NCBI GenBank assembly: GCA_029718625.1
Contig: CM056378.1
Location: 61,155,027-61,219,026, forward strand
Direction: 5' to 3'
Length of the DNA stretch: 64,000 nucleotides
Origin: Synaphobranchus kaupii
Taxonomy: Eukaryota; Chordata; Actinopteri; Anguilliformes; Synaphobranchidae
Part shown: positions 23,500 to 34,339 of the stretch, in pieces
Layout of the letters: every line of letters begins with the position of its first letter
Position numbering within the stretch: the stretch's first letter is position 1
The notes under the pieces: model-generated
What the model saw: the letters and a program-made list of their open reading frames with translations, nothing else
Database searches by the model: none
Told to the model about the DNA's origin: nothing
Made by a program: the position numbers and the translations under genes

Positions 23500-23833
23500 G
23501 TAAATGCAACGGTTCAGACCACTGATCAGGATACACAGGGGGGACGTAAACAAAACCTTCAAAAAGTGTTGTGTTTATGTGTGAATTATTTCAAAAGTGG
23601 AGTCGGCTTCTATTAAATATATGTTTTTAATTACATAATTTATTTAGAAATAATTTATTAGGGGGGACAACTTTATGTTTTTCAGAAGTAGGAGGGGATT
23701 CGTCCCCCCCCCCCCGACCCCCCCGGCATCTGCGCCCGTGTAGATATGAAATCTATCTTCCAATTTTTTAGCTGTGCCAGTTTTAGTCCACACCACAGAA
23801 CTATACAAGAAGTCCACACCCTCGCCTGGCATC

Positions 23834-24034
23834 ATGGCGGTGAAAGTCGGGAGAAAGCGGCAGAGTCCCATTTGGGATTACTTTGAATACGGCTTTGTCT
23901 CAGATAAGAGCAAGTGCCTTGCAGTGGAAGGTGATAAAATATGCGGAACTTTTCTCATGGGGAAAAATCCCACGAATCTAAAAGTCCATTTGAAAAGCTT
24001 GCACAAGAAGGCTAACCTAGCTTACCTCGACAAG
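23834..24034 (+). CDS. BED zinc-finger exon of hAT transposase
   Basis: From ATG 23834 the frame reads MAVKVGRKRQ, then SPIWDYFEY and CLAVEGDKICGTF, then NLKVHLKSLHKK. This is a BED finger with the aromatic W-D-Y-F start, a Cys pair and the H-x4-H pair. The exon ends at AAG|GTAAGG, a strong donor, after which the frame runs on to 24076 as intron. BED fingers bind transposon ends in hAT transposases. Downstream exons are missing. Confidence 0.75.
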
Positions 24035-24521
24035 GTAAGGGAGAACGCCCAGCCCCCCTCTCCCGAAACTAGCTAGCCCCAGGCCAGGGCTAGGCAGCAT
24101 GATGGAGCACGTATCTACATTTTATGTACTGTTGTTGTGTCCAGTTGAATTTTTCTGGTTAATGACACAAATCTTTTATAGTTGACTTTTGTGTCCCAAG
24201 TGAATAATTGACTTTTCTGTCCTAAGTGAATAATTTCTTTATATGGTATGATGTTTTGTTGAGTTTTTATTACACAATACTTTTTCTGACCTTTTTGAAT
24301 CTCGCCCCTGACAAATACCCCATATCACAAAAAAAGACAAATTAACACTGAAGCTAATAAAAAATAAACTAAAACTAAGCATTTTCAAAAAAATAAAAAC
24401 TAAACGAAACTAGCAAATCCACTTTAAAAACAAATTAAAACTAAACTGAAATTGAAAACAAAAAGTCAAAATGAAATAAAAATGAAAAACTAATGAAAAA
24501 TGCAAAACTACAATAACCTTG

Positions 24522-24710
24522 GTGCCTGTACATCCACTTTTGGAAAAACAGGTAAGGCCATTTGTCCTTAAGTTCTGCAATAGAGGGCACAGGTGTGGCA
24601 TTGATTTCCCTGTGTTGAAGAATATAGGTGATTTCCATCAATCTATTCACCTCCTCTCTGTCTGCTCCTAATGCTCCCTTCACGGGAATAAAGGCGTCAT
24701 CTCTTGGCAT
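24522..24710 (-). pseudogene. 5' part of the hAT-split exon
   Basis: On the minus strand MPRDDAFIPVKGALGADREE, then VNRLMEITYILQHREI and KDKWPYLFFQKWMY run without a stop to the target duplication, and the frame resumes at 19717. The coding part before insertion was about 135 codons, ending at the GTAAGT donor at 19501. An in-frame stop lies just upstream, so the exon starts near 24720 after an unclear acceptor, or the ATG at 24710 is internal. Function unknown. Confidence 0.6.
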
Positions 24711-24867
24711 TTTTCGTCTAGGCTTTCATCAGTCTCACCAAGCGGAAGATGTTATGGTTTCCATCTGACACAGCCATAGTTATCTGTAGGTCCTCTGGTT
24801 GGTCTTGTCTTTCCTTCTGAGTCAGCAGAAGAGGTCTTATTATTAATAGTGAAGATTAATATTCATA

Positions 24868-25101
24868 TTAATATATAACATTATAAAATCTGGACAGATT
24901 ATTTGATCTCTGGTATGCTCTATGATCTCTGTATATGTATGCTTTAAAAGCAGTGAATTTGGTAAATGAACGGCTACAATCTGGTACACCGCATTTAAAT
25001 GTTGAGTTTGGAACATTCCTGTGAAACTTTGTATGCAGAGTAAATGCTTGTAGAGAAGCGGACTCATGACCGCAAAATTGGCAGTGATACATTTCATAAA
25101 C
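24868..25101 (-). CDS. C2H2-like zinc-finger exon of the split gene
   Basis: A good acceptor (TTACTTAACAG, with a T-rich tract) precedes VYEMYHCQFCGHESASLQAF. Finger 1 has C-x2-C and H-x4-H spacing (HTKFH). Finger 2 (CGVPDCSRSF...YRDH) has Tyr where its first His is expected, so it may be weakened. CGVPxCxRxF fingers of this kind open several teleost-expanded uncharacterised proteins. The 3' splice limit is not clear; the frame is open to 24868. It lies upstream of the exon broken by hAT and is probably the N-terminal DNA-binding part. Confidence 0.5.
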   Translation of the reverse strand, partial: VYEMYHCQFCGHESASLQAFTLHTKFHRNVPNSTFKCGVPDCSRSFTKFTAFKAYIYRDHRAYQRSNNLSRFYNVIY

Positions 25102-26699
25102 CTGTTAAGTAAGCTGGCTAAAAAAATAGAAATGCGTATGCCTGTAATTAAGTACCGTCTAATATAATTAGTGTTACAGTAGTCTACAGTAGCCACCAAC
25201 CGTAGCACGGCATTAATTCAGAGAAGGGAGATGGAGAAAATCGAAGCCGAAACACGCTGCCCAATAATGCTTGTACGCTGACTGCAACTGTCTCTGAGCT
25301 GGACTGTGTCGTTCACGTTAGTGTATTTGTGATGTGATACACCGTCTAACTCTATGCACATTTTACGTTGTCAGAAGATATCGTGCTTAATAAACTACAC
25401 TCACGTCAATATTGGATATTAGCTGCCTATTACATCGTTTGGTTGTCTGCCACCATCAGCTAGGTTAACGTTATATCGGTTAGCAAACGTATTAGGCCTA
25501 TCCTTGTGAGCTAGTTTGGACAGGCATCCCCCTCTCACAGTCCTCCATGGCCGCCGTCATGTCCTCTTCCTTCCACTGCTTCCTCTTCTCGGGCTATAAC
25601 ATATAACTGATTTAGATACTGCATTGTCTTTATTGATAAAGATTACTTGATATATAGTGTGGGGCACTCACGTTCATAGTGGGCATAATGTGATTATACC
25701 GGTAGGCTAATATCTTGTCTCAGAGCAATGTATAATTATTGTGCATGCAAGTTCAGTCATACCAGTAAGGTGTGTATACTAACACGATACAGCAATGACA
25801 ATTTGTAGCTAAGGTTTAACAGAGTTAATGGGCAAAATGACAGACAGTATCGCTCAATGCAGCAGGTGCTTGTAAACATTATCCGAGATGGGTGAAATCT
25901 CGATAGGAAACATGAACAACATCGGTTCATATTCGTTGTACAAATTGTCTATAATAATCGTATCTTCATATCAGGGTAATATGACATTCTCTCAACACTT
26001 GGAAACATGGCTAGCTATCTAGCTAAAGTTTTAGCGACATTTTATTTAATTAAATCCCCCGAAGTAAACATGACTATGGTGTACTACGGTGTAGTACACC
26101 AGCGCGGAAGTAGAATCAGATTTCAGACATTTTTTTCACATCGGAGGCGTGATAAAAGTGCTCACAAAATGTGTCGGCCTATTTAACGTTAAATATTCAT
26201 GAAAATGAGCGGATACATAACTTATTTCGTTTGAAGTGGGTGGAAAATACAGGTTTTCTTATTTCCGTTGGAAACTCAGCTCTCGATGAAGTTCAAATAT
26301 GGTCGAACGAGGACGTGCCCGATAAAGCGCGCCCTGTAGCTAGTTCACTTCCACCTATTACTCAGACTAGCTCTCTGATACGGTTAGTTACTTGGGGTAA
26401 CAGGTATAACAATGAAGAAAGACAAAAAATCTAAGACACAGTTAATTTGCTAACAATATATTTGCCATGTAAGTTATACTAACTTTTGTATTCCCACAAT
26501 TTTTACGTTTTATAAGCAGCAAATGCCAGTGGAATACTGATAGCTATCTATATAAATGGATACATACCAAAATCCATGTTAAAACACGTTCTTAAGAACC
26601 TTGTGCTGGCTCCCGAGAATCAAGGAAGAAGTTAACTGATTTCTTTCACTCCCCGCCAAAACTTTACCTCGTTTTTTTCCTATTGACATCCCAAAATGC
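25102..26699. other. no gene seen
   Basis: Possible upstream or promoter region of the minus-strand gene. AACGTTA and GCTAGCT words occur. No exon or repeat could be assigned. A frame at 26171-26434 lacks recognisable motifs. Confidence 0.4.
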
Positions 26700-26849
26700 A
26701 ATGCATTCTCCAGTAATTTACTGTAAACAAACCTACCAGTACAAAAACTCCCACAATGCACTGCGTTCTACAGTAGGATACTGTAAAAAAATTAAAACAG
26801 TAGTTTGCTGTTAAAATTTGCTGTAAATTTACAGCTATTTTTTACAGTG
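26700..26849 (-). repeat. CACTG-ended repeat, inverted relative to 15978
   Basis: Read in reverse it starts CACTGTAAAAAATAGCTGTA and contains AACAGCAAACTACTG and TTACAGTAAATTACTG words, like the 15978 repeat. The flanks do not match those at 15978, so I treat them as separate copies. Confidence 0.45.
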
Positions 26850-28557
26850 TAAATGAAAATTTAATTCTTCAGTTATGAGAATTGCATATAACGTTATGCT
26901 CAACAGGCCATGTGATTTAGAAAGCGGATCTGCTCCACTTTCTAGTTAACGTTAGCAACAATGCTAAAGTTGTAGCTAACAATAGCTGTGCCTAGAGCTG
27001 AAACGTTTAGCTAGCTAGCTAACATTTGCTACCCACGAACCACCTAGCTGCCTACCTAGCTAGCTAGCTTCCCTACATATTATAGCTGGGTTTAGAACTA
27101 ACGGTAGCTAACGTTGTTGTAACGATTGTTTATCGTTTATAGCTTTTAGCACATGCCAGCTATAACTGCCACGGTTGTCCTACACAAATTATTTGATTGT
27201 TGGATAGGTAACGGGCGGCTATGTCAATGGCACTAGCTAGCTGCAGAGTTACGTGAAAGTTAGCGCTAGGTAATTACACTTAGGTGAGCAGCGAACATTT
27301 AACGTTAATCGTATAACGTTACTCTTGTTATGAATCGAATAGTAACTTTACAAGCTTCACTGTCGTGGCATAGGCAGTTACTATATAATTAGGCTATTAC
27401 ATTGTAGTCTAATGATGTTGTGTTGCTAGATAGCTAACATTAGATGGCAAATCTAATGTTATCAGTCTGTCAGATTTCAATTTGAGATGCTGTGTGTGTT
27501 CAGCTTAGCACCACGGTTGCTGTGGTCAGGAATCAGGGGAGTAGAGGTTGCTTTCTGGGGGGCTAATATGTTGGCTAATAAGCCTGCTTTTTTCACACAG
27601 CTTTGAACAAAATAACGACGAGTAGCTAACACTAACCAAACAGCTTGTTAATAACTAAGTTAGCTAACGATATAGATATTAAACATTTTTAGTAACTATT
27701 CACGGCTCATTTATCGGAATTTGTTGTGGTAACGTTAGCTGTGAGGCAATTTCAACAAGATAGCTGCTACGTAGCCTTCAACATGAATCTGTCTAACACA
27801 ACGTTACATTACAAGATCACCAAAGTTCATTCTATCAGTCTAACATCGACATTCCGGGGAGTCTATACCTGTAAAATATGATTTTCACTGTGGCCATTTC
27901 CATCACGATTTCTCATTATTCAGGCAAAATCTCACGCTATTAGCCGCGCAAGGACCGCTGGTTCATGGGAAAGCTTGAAGAAGTGGTTGTGATCACCGAT
28001 ACTGCAATAGGCTACCACAGACGGTAATAAAAACATAATCATAGCATAGACCTATTCAATAATTTATCGATGTATTTATTGTTTTGTCACTAGACCCACT
28101 CCGCGGTGGCTCTGGTCGTTAACTATATTTACAGCGGCAGCCATTACTCTGCAAAAGGGACAAAATGACGACCTTCACATAACATGTCATGTTGGCCAAT
28201 CAGAGAAAAACCTTTGGGCCGTGGAAAAAGCGCCGTTTTGAGAAAGCAGCTGCCTTTCTAGTTCTTAAATAGTTCTGTGGCATAGCCTAGAAAAGGTTCA
28301 GAACTACAAACAGCGTTTCTCAATGTGAGCAAATATACATAAATTGAGAAGTCAATTCCTGACATATTGAGAGAAACGACGGATAGAGAAAGCTTGCTAG
28401 CTATCTGTATTAGATTTAGATTTGCATCGGATGCCAGCGAACATTGTAGGCTACATTGAACAGGGTCATGTAGCTAGCTTTCTCGGATGCAAGATCGATA
28501 TATTGCTCACAGAAATAAATCTATCTATTTCTTTCAATATTTGAGAAAATATATATA
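26850..28557. other. no gene seen
   Basis: Low-complexity AGCTAGCT and AACGTTA sequence and unique-looking DNA, with no convincing exon. Confidence 0.45.
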
Positions 28558-28995
28558 CAGTTGAAGTCGGATGTTTACATACACTTAGGTTGAAGTCATT
28601 AAAACAAATTTTTAACCACTCCACAGATTTCATGTTAGAAAACTATAGTGTTGGCAAGTCAGTTAGGACATCTACTTTGTGCATGACACAAGTAATTTTT
28701 CCAACAATTGTTTACAGACAGATTATTTCACTTTTATTTCACTATATCACAATTCCAGTGGGTCAGAAGTTTACATACACTAAGTTGACTGTGCCTTTAA
28801 ACTTTTGACATTTGGTCGCATATCCTTTGCATGCCATGATTTCCTGATATCTGTGACCCAACAACATCTAAAGACTCTTGATATCTTATTTTCTGGTACC
28901 TTTACAAGCGATACTATAACGTCTCTACATTTGAATGGATCTCTTTGGGAATTGGGGGTGGGACAAGATTTAGCTGTAAATTACACTGGAACAGT
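28558..28995 (+). mobile_element. half-copy of the foldback Sleeping-Beauty-like element
   Basis: Begins CAGTTGAAGTCGGATGTTTA after TA (28556-28557), has the inner repeat CAGAAGTTTACATACACTAA and ends after CTGGAACAGT. It is the same 438-bp length as the copy at 8683. A hAT end (CAGTGTTTCCCC) starts three bases later. Confidence 0.85.
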
Positions 28996-29068
28996 TTGCA
29001 GTGTTTCCCCTAGGATGGAGTTGTACCAGCGGAGGTGAAGCACTTATATACACACACATATATATATA

Positions 29069-30599
29069 CACTACTCACAAAAAGTTAGGGATATTCGGCT
29101 TTCGGGTGAAATTTCAGGATGAACCTAAAATGCACTATAACCTTTACAGGTGAAATTAATTTGACCTTCTCTAAACTTTTGAATGCACATGTCCAACTAT
29201 TCAATGTTTCAGTACTTTTTGCACAACTTGCTGTTCTCTAACAAGGAGCTGAACGGCAAAATTCACAACAGGTGTTTGATCCATGAATCGACTAATAAAT
29301 GTCCTGGTTCAATTAGAATTGGTATTTAAACAGTCCTCTTCATCATGCTGTTCACATTTTGACATCATGAGACCAAGACGACACCTAACAATTGATCAAC
29401 AGTACCTCGCCATTGCGAGGCTTCAAACAGGATGTTCTCAGAGGGAAGTGGCCACTGAGCTTAGAGTGTCACAGAGTGTCATCAGCAGGTTGCAACAGAG
29501 ATACAGAGAGACTGGAAGAGTCACAGAAAGGCATAGAAGTGGACGTCCTTTGGCCACATCCCACACTGATGACCGCTTCATTGTGAACAGTGCCCTGCGG
29601 AACCGGATGATGAATGCCACTCAACTCCAGGCACATTTAAGGGAGGTGAGAGGCACCCAAGTGTCACGTCAGACCATTCGAAACCGTTTACATCAGCGTG
29701 GTCTGCGTGCTAGACGACCTGCAAGGGTACCTGACCACACCACCAGGCACAGGCGTCATCGTCTTGCATGGGCCAGGGAGCATTTACGCTGGACGAGGGA
29801 CCAGTGGGCCTCAGTGCTGTTCTCTGATGAAAGTCGATTCACGTTGAGCAGAAATGATGGCCACCAACGATGTTGGAGACGTCAAGGAGAGCGCTATGCA
29901 TCAGCCACTGTTGTCACCAGACGACCCTTTGGTGGTGGCGGTGTTACAGTGTGGGCAGGTGTGTCTAGTCAATACAGAACTGCCCTACACTTTGTGAATG
30001 GTACAGTGACAAGCCCATACTACCTGAATAACATCATTAATCCAGTCATTGTGCCCCTGCATGAACAACACAGGCCTAATTTCATCTTCATGGACGACAA
30101 TGCTCCAGCTCATCGAGGTCGCATCATTAGGGAAAGGCTGCTGGAGACTGGGGTACCTCAAATGGAGTGGCCTGCACTTTCTCCAGACCTGAATCCCATA
30201 GAAAACCTATGGGATCAGCTGACTCACCGTGTAGAGGCTCGTAACTCTGTACCCTAGAACCTCAATGACCTGAGGGCCGCCCTTCAAGAAGAGTGGGATG
30301 CCATGCCTCAGCAGACAATAAGTCGACTTGTGAACAGCATGAGACGTCGTTGTCAAGCTGTAATTGATGCTCAAGGGCACATGACAAGTTATTGAGACAT
30401 TGACATTTTTGTTGTGGTATACCCACCACTGTTGTTGGCTTTTGTTTCAATAAATTGTTTGAGATGAGGAAATCACCATTGCATGCTTCTACTTAAATGC
30501 CCTACTTTCATGATACGTATAGTATCACTGTAGCGTGAACTTACATTTTCCATAAATTTCACCCGAAAGCCAAATATCCCTAACTTTTTGTGAGTAGTG
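29069..30599 (+). mobile_element. nearly intact Tc1-like transposon
   Basis: Ends CACTACTCACAAAAAGTTAG, then GGATATTCGGCTTTCGGGTG, and the inverse (one mismatch seen in about 40 bp), flanked by TA (29067-29068, 30600-30601). High end identity and a transposase with a single stop suggest recent activity. It lies inside the left arm of the hAT at 28999. Confidence 0.92.
29367..30395 (+). pseudogene. Tc1-like DD34E transposase with one late stop
   Basis: Starts [20 protein letters not shown] and reaches ...AVIDAQGHMTSY at 30395, 343 codons. Helix-turn-helix ([20 protein letters not shown]), a GRP hook, [15 protein letters not shown] and [10 protein letters not shown] are all present with DD34E spacing. 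The only defect is a TAG after RNSVP (30255-30257) with about 45 codons remaining; a CAG-to-TAG change would explain it. An upstream in-frame ATG (29283) adds 28 non-conserved residues, so I prefer 29367. Confidence 0.9.
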
Positions 30600-31493
30600 T
30601 ATGTATATATATAATAAAAAAATTCCTATAAATTTTTTTTTGTGCAAACACAAAGCGCACCCTGCCGGGAGGTTTCTTTGTGTCTGCCGGCACCAGAGGG
30701 GCTCTCGAGGCCTAAGTACATACAGTACAGTCAAGGACAACTACAGGCAGGGGCGTAGGTTTCATTTGAACATTGGGGGGGGGGACCACAAACAGTAAAT
30801 GTTCTTTGTGATGATAATAGAGGTGGACACTAATAATATACCATCCAACAGTAGTGAACCTTGATTATTGGACCGAGGCCCTCAACCATTCCCGTGAGCA
30901 AAGCAATACGAAGTATCGGGGGGTCTGGGGGTCCTCCCCCAGAAACTTTTGAGCCTTTTAAAACTCATTTCCTGCATTTCTACACAACCTCACCCAGGGC
31001 ATTTTCTAAAATAAAATGTTTTATTTATGAACATTTTGGAGTTATTTTTTTTATTTTTTTTTTCAAAGCACTAGGCGAGATTTGAGATGCTTTCATATAA
31101 ATCTAAAGCCATGGTAGGCTAATCAGTACATTAGTGGATAAGATAAGTTTATAACATTTTAAACTCTGGTTCTCAAACTCGGTCCTGGGGGTCCCCTGTG
31201 TATGCTGGTTTCCGTTCCAACCACAATTGCAATCCCAAAATTTTAACAAGCTGTTAATTTTTCTTAATTAGGTGTTTTTCATGTTTAGAGGGATTATTTA
31301 CCCTCTTAAGACAAATTATGTCAGAAATAGTTATGCATACCATGAAGACTATGCCATGTTCACATTGTGCTTACAGTGCTATCTTGCAAACTATAATACA
31401 AGGTAATTTTTAAAAACTGATCAATTTAAAGACTGAGGTGAATCAATAGGCTCCTAATTCAGTAGTTGAACACTTGTGTTTTAAGTTCCTTAA

Positions 31494-32468
31494 AGGATAA
31501 GTTCGCTATTTTGGACCTTGGACCCTATTTGCGGTCTGTCTTCCATGAACCTGACACATTGAGTCCATATTTTCGCTGATCGGTCCAGTATTGAGCTAGC
31601 TACAGATTTCCTGTAGGCTCTCACTGGGCTACAATAGAAGTCAACGGGGCAATTAGAAATGTTATGGAAAAACAACGATAAATGTGCTTTCATGTACAAT
31701 AAATGAGACGGGAAGCTCAGGGTGTATTGTTACCGGTCTCAGTATGCTCTCCTGTGAAATGTATCTCAATCCGAACATTTTTACGTGCTTGGCATGGCTT
31801 GGAAGTAAGCATTTCTCTGTGCTTGTTTTCGCTGCTCCCGCGGAGTACTATGTGTCGGGGTGGGGGAGCGGGAAGGTGTGCCGGCCGTTTACGAAACTAT
31901 CTATGTGAGCAGTCTGCGTTTGTTTACCTGCAGCAACGTAGGCTACAATTTCCACAAAAAAACTTGGATGATGGATGACTATAATGATTACGAAGACGAA
32001 GAATTCGATTTTGACTTTGACGTTACTGGCTACAGATTTGAGCCAGAATACACGGACATGGAACTACAAGAGATGGATGATAAGAGAGCAAGAGAAGAGA
32101 GAGGCTGAAGTTGCGCAGGTAATGTTATCCGAAGTCAGTGCAAGGTAGTGCGGTCGGAGAAATAGTTCTGTTTCAAATGGAACTGTTGTTTCAACGTTCG
32201 GTTTGCGTTTTCGATAGCCTACATTTCACAGGAGAGCATACTGAGACCGTAAGAATACACACTGAGCTATAAAAGCACATTTATCGTTGTTTTTCCATAC
32301 CATTTCTAATTGCCCCGTTCACTTCTATTGTAGCCCAGTGAGAGCCTACAGGAAATCTGTAGCTAGCTCAATACTGGACCGATCAGCGAAAATATGGACT
32401 CAATGTGTCAGGTTCATGGAAGACAGACCGCAAATAGGGTCCAAGGTCCAAAATAGCGAACTTATCCT
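31494..32468 (+). mobile_element. TTAA-flanked Kolobok-like element carrying a ballast-type exon
   Basis: Ends AGGATAAGTTCGCTATTTTG and inverse, flanked by TTAA (31490-31493, 32469-32472). The arms are nearly identical for about 200 bp, and a further GGTCTCAGTATGCTCTCC match follows, about 260 bp in all. TTAAAGG ends resemble the Kolobok/T2 group of vertebrates. The unpaired centre holds one exon related to the gene at 36964. Confidence 0.8.
31968..32108 (+). pseudogene. N-terminal exon of a P2X7-ballast-like protein
   Basis: Reads MMDDYNDYEDEEFDFDFD, then GYRFEPEYTDMELQEMDDKR. The acidic start and the Y-x-FEPE-T-x-EL core match the N-terminus of the protein at 36964 (YSFEPEFTEEELRERERQR). 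The frame stops at 32106. Restoring phase beyond a small indel gives REAEVAQ up to AG|GTAATG, a plausible donor, so this looks like a first exon with a recent frameshift. The zinc-binding part is absent. Confidence 0.6.
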
Positions 32469-33874
32469 TTAATTTTTCCTTAAACTTAATAACACAATGC
32501 AGGTTTGGCCCATTATCATTTGCTTTGTCTTTTGAATTGTTCATTATTTACCAAGTCTCTAGTTTTAGTTGCCAATGTGTCCACAATTTCACCAATTCGG
32601 AGCCTATTGATTCACCTCAGTCTTTAATTTGTTTAATTTGATCAGTTAAAACATTTTTCCCTCTCTTTTTGTAATTGTTTGCAATATAGCACAATGTGAA
32701 TATTTGACTTTTATTATTCATGACATGCATAGCTATTTCTAACATAATGTGGCTTCAGAAGGGAAATAATCCCTCTAAACATGAAAAACACCTAATTAAG
32801 AAAGATCAACAACCTGTTCAAATTCTGGGATTGCAATTGTGATTGGAACGAAAACCAGCATATGCAGGGGGTCCCAGGACCGAGTTTAAGAACCACTGCC
32901 TTTAGTGGTAGTCGTCGACATCCCAATTATGGTATTCACATTTCTCTGAACTTCTAAATTAGGCTAATTACAGTGTCGCCGCTTGCGAATACATCAGCCT
33001 CTCATGTTGCACTGCAGGGCAATAAACATTTTAAGGAACCAAATAGCCTACATTTAAGAAGCTACAACTGTTTTCTGATGAACCCTGAAGAGATTCGCTA
33101 TTCAATTGTCCAGCAACGTCGACATTTCCACAGTGCTACCTAACGTTATCGCACTCACGGCTGTAATACATTGCTTGTTGTTATGAAAAAACGTACTTTT
33201 TTAACGTATATATAAGGCATAGACTGTAGAAAAATAAGGAGTAGTTAGCTAGGTTAGGAACAGCGCATACAATAGCCTAGCCTACCTGAATGGGGAAACT
33301 TCTGGGTCGGCGGTTCTTTTATTCACTGTGGGGATTTTGATTTGATTTTCAGTTGAGAGGACTGTTTCAGGTGAAACGTAGCAAACGCCGCAAATACCCC
33401 CGTAACGAGCGTCTCGATTTCATACTCCGTGACGTTTCTCGTCTTTTTTTGCGGTCTCACTTCTCCATTACAACCAACCTGATTATAACATATCCATAAC
33501 GTTACACAAAACACTGACTAAAGGGAATTGAAGTCCATAGTATTATCGGCTTGAGCAATCACCCCTAATTGTTGACTACAGATCCCATTTGTGCTTTCAT
33601 AAACTCGAACTTGTCGTGGCCATGAGATAAACCATTGCTACTGTTTGAAGTAGCGAGGGGGTGGGTCAATAATTCATACTATGTTTACGGGCGTTACATA
33701 TCTTTCCGCATAAATTTAAGTAGTTTTTTACCGTTGTTGCAGCCTTTATTGACTGTAAGCTTTACATGGGAGAGGGATCAATTATGGTTGGGGGGGGGGC
33801 AATTAGACTCTTTCCAACATTGGTGGGGACACATCCCCCGTTCCCCCCATAATCCTACGCCCATGACTACAGGG

Positions 33875-33999
33875 CTGCGTTCAGATCCGAATTTAATTAT
33901 TTCATCCTGTCGTTCCCTTCCCTTGATTCAAGGGAATTCACATTGAAGCAAGGGAAGGGAATGACAGGAAGAAAGCATAAATTTTGGATCCGAACGCAG
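33875..33999. mobile_element. 125-bp MITE
   Basis: CTGCGTTCAGATCCGAATTTA at the left is mirrored by TAAATTTTGGATCCGAACGCAG at the right, and an inner pair, TCCCTTCCCTTGATTCAAG and CAAGGGAAGGGA, extends the hairpin. It sits next to the right flank of the hAT ending at 33865. No clear TSD. Confidence 0.55.
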
Positions 34000-34339
34000 T
34001 CTAGCACTTCAAAATGTTGTACATCTATGGCCTTCTCTCACCAGAACAGCTGCATTTGCTAGCTAGCACTGGCCATATACGACCTTGCTGAAAGTTAGCT
34101 TTGCTTAGAAAGTTTGGACACAATCGCATTTCAAATTAGTTTATGACAGCAACTTTTCCATGAAAGCGCTTTACGTTTAAAACGTTTTTACGTTACTCTA
34201 AAACGTTTACAAGGCCGTGTAATCCAGCATTTTGAAGGGGAGAGAGTGGATTGTTTTGTTTACAAAAAAATTCAGTAGCGGCGGTCATATTTCAGGAGCG
34301 GCGTAACGCCGCTGCTAGGTGCATATAGGGGAAACACTG

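Larger units (their letters stand above)
19960..23740. mobile_element. second hAT element, nested in the first
   Basis: The left end CAAGGGCGCAGATCTC and the inverted right end CACGGGCGCAGATGCC are followed inward by G-runs (AGGGGGGA on one side, long C-runs on the other). Flanks are TGGATATG (19952-19959) and TAGATATG (23741-23748), an 8-bp duplication with one change. No transposase is readable. Confidence 0.75.
19726..24521 (+). mobile_element. hAT element inserted in a coding exon (outer shell of nest)
   Basis: Ends CAAGGTTATTATCGTTAACG and, inverted, CAAGGTTATTGTAGTTTTG, flanked by identical 8-bp duplications GTGCCTGT (19718-19725 and 24522-24529), the hAT signature. Near the right end is a BED-finger exon followed by a splice donor. 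Two further hAT elements and a tandem array are nested inside. The catalytic domain is not present. Confidence 0.9.
31164..32898. mobile_element. long-TIR MITE with CAGTGGTTCT-type ends
   Basis: The inverted right end CAGTGGTTCTTAAACTCGG matches the left end CTCTGGTTCTCAAACTCGG, followed by GGTCCTGGG. The arms run about 280-300 bp each, with shared blocks such as CACAATTGCAATCCCA and TTAATTAGGTGTTTTTCATG. CAGTGGTTCT ends are common in fish hAT MITEs. No TSD is visible. A TTAA element is inserted at its centre. Confidence 0.7.
30748..33865. mobile_element. hAT element nested in the second nest
   Basis: The left end CAGGGGCGTAGGTTTC and the inverted right end CATGGGCGTAGGATTATG lead into G-runs. 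Identical 8-bp flanks ACTACAGG lie at 30740-30747 and 33866-33873, which fixes the boundaries. It has no readable transposase. It carries a long-TIR MITE and, inside that, a TTAA element. Confidence 0.9.
28999..34339. mobile_element. hAT-type element, outer shell of second nest
   Basis: The left end is CAGTGTTTCCCCTAGGATGG followed by CCAGCGGAGGTGA. The right end, inverted, is CAGTGTTTCCCCTATATGCA followed by AGCAGCGGCGTTACGCCG. These are typical hAT ends with subterminal GCGG words. The 8-bp flanks (ACAGTTTG, GTGTGTAT) do not match, so the pair may be two truncated copies or the target duplication has decayed. It encloses a Tc1 element and another hAT. Confidence 0.55.

Noticed and set aside
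15978..26849. One 10.9-kb CACTA/EnSpm element bounded by the two CACTG ends
   Set aside because: The 3-bp flanks differ (CTA, TAA), the arms share only general words, and unrelated gene exons lie between; two separate copies are more likely.
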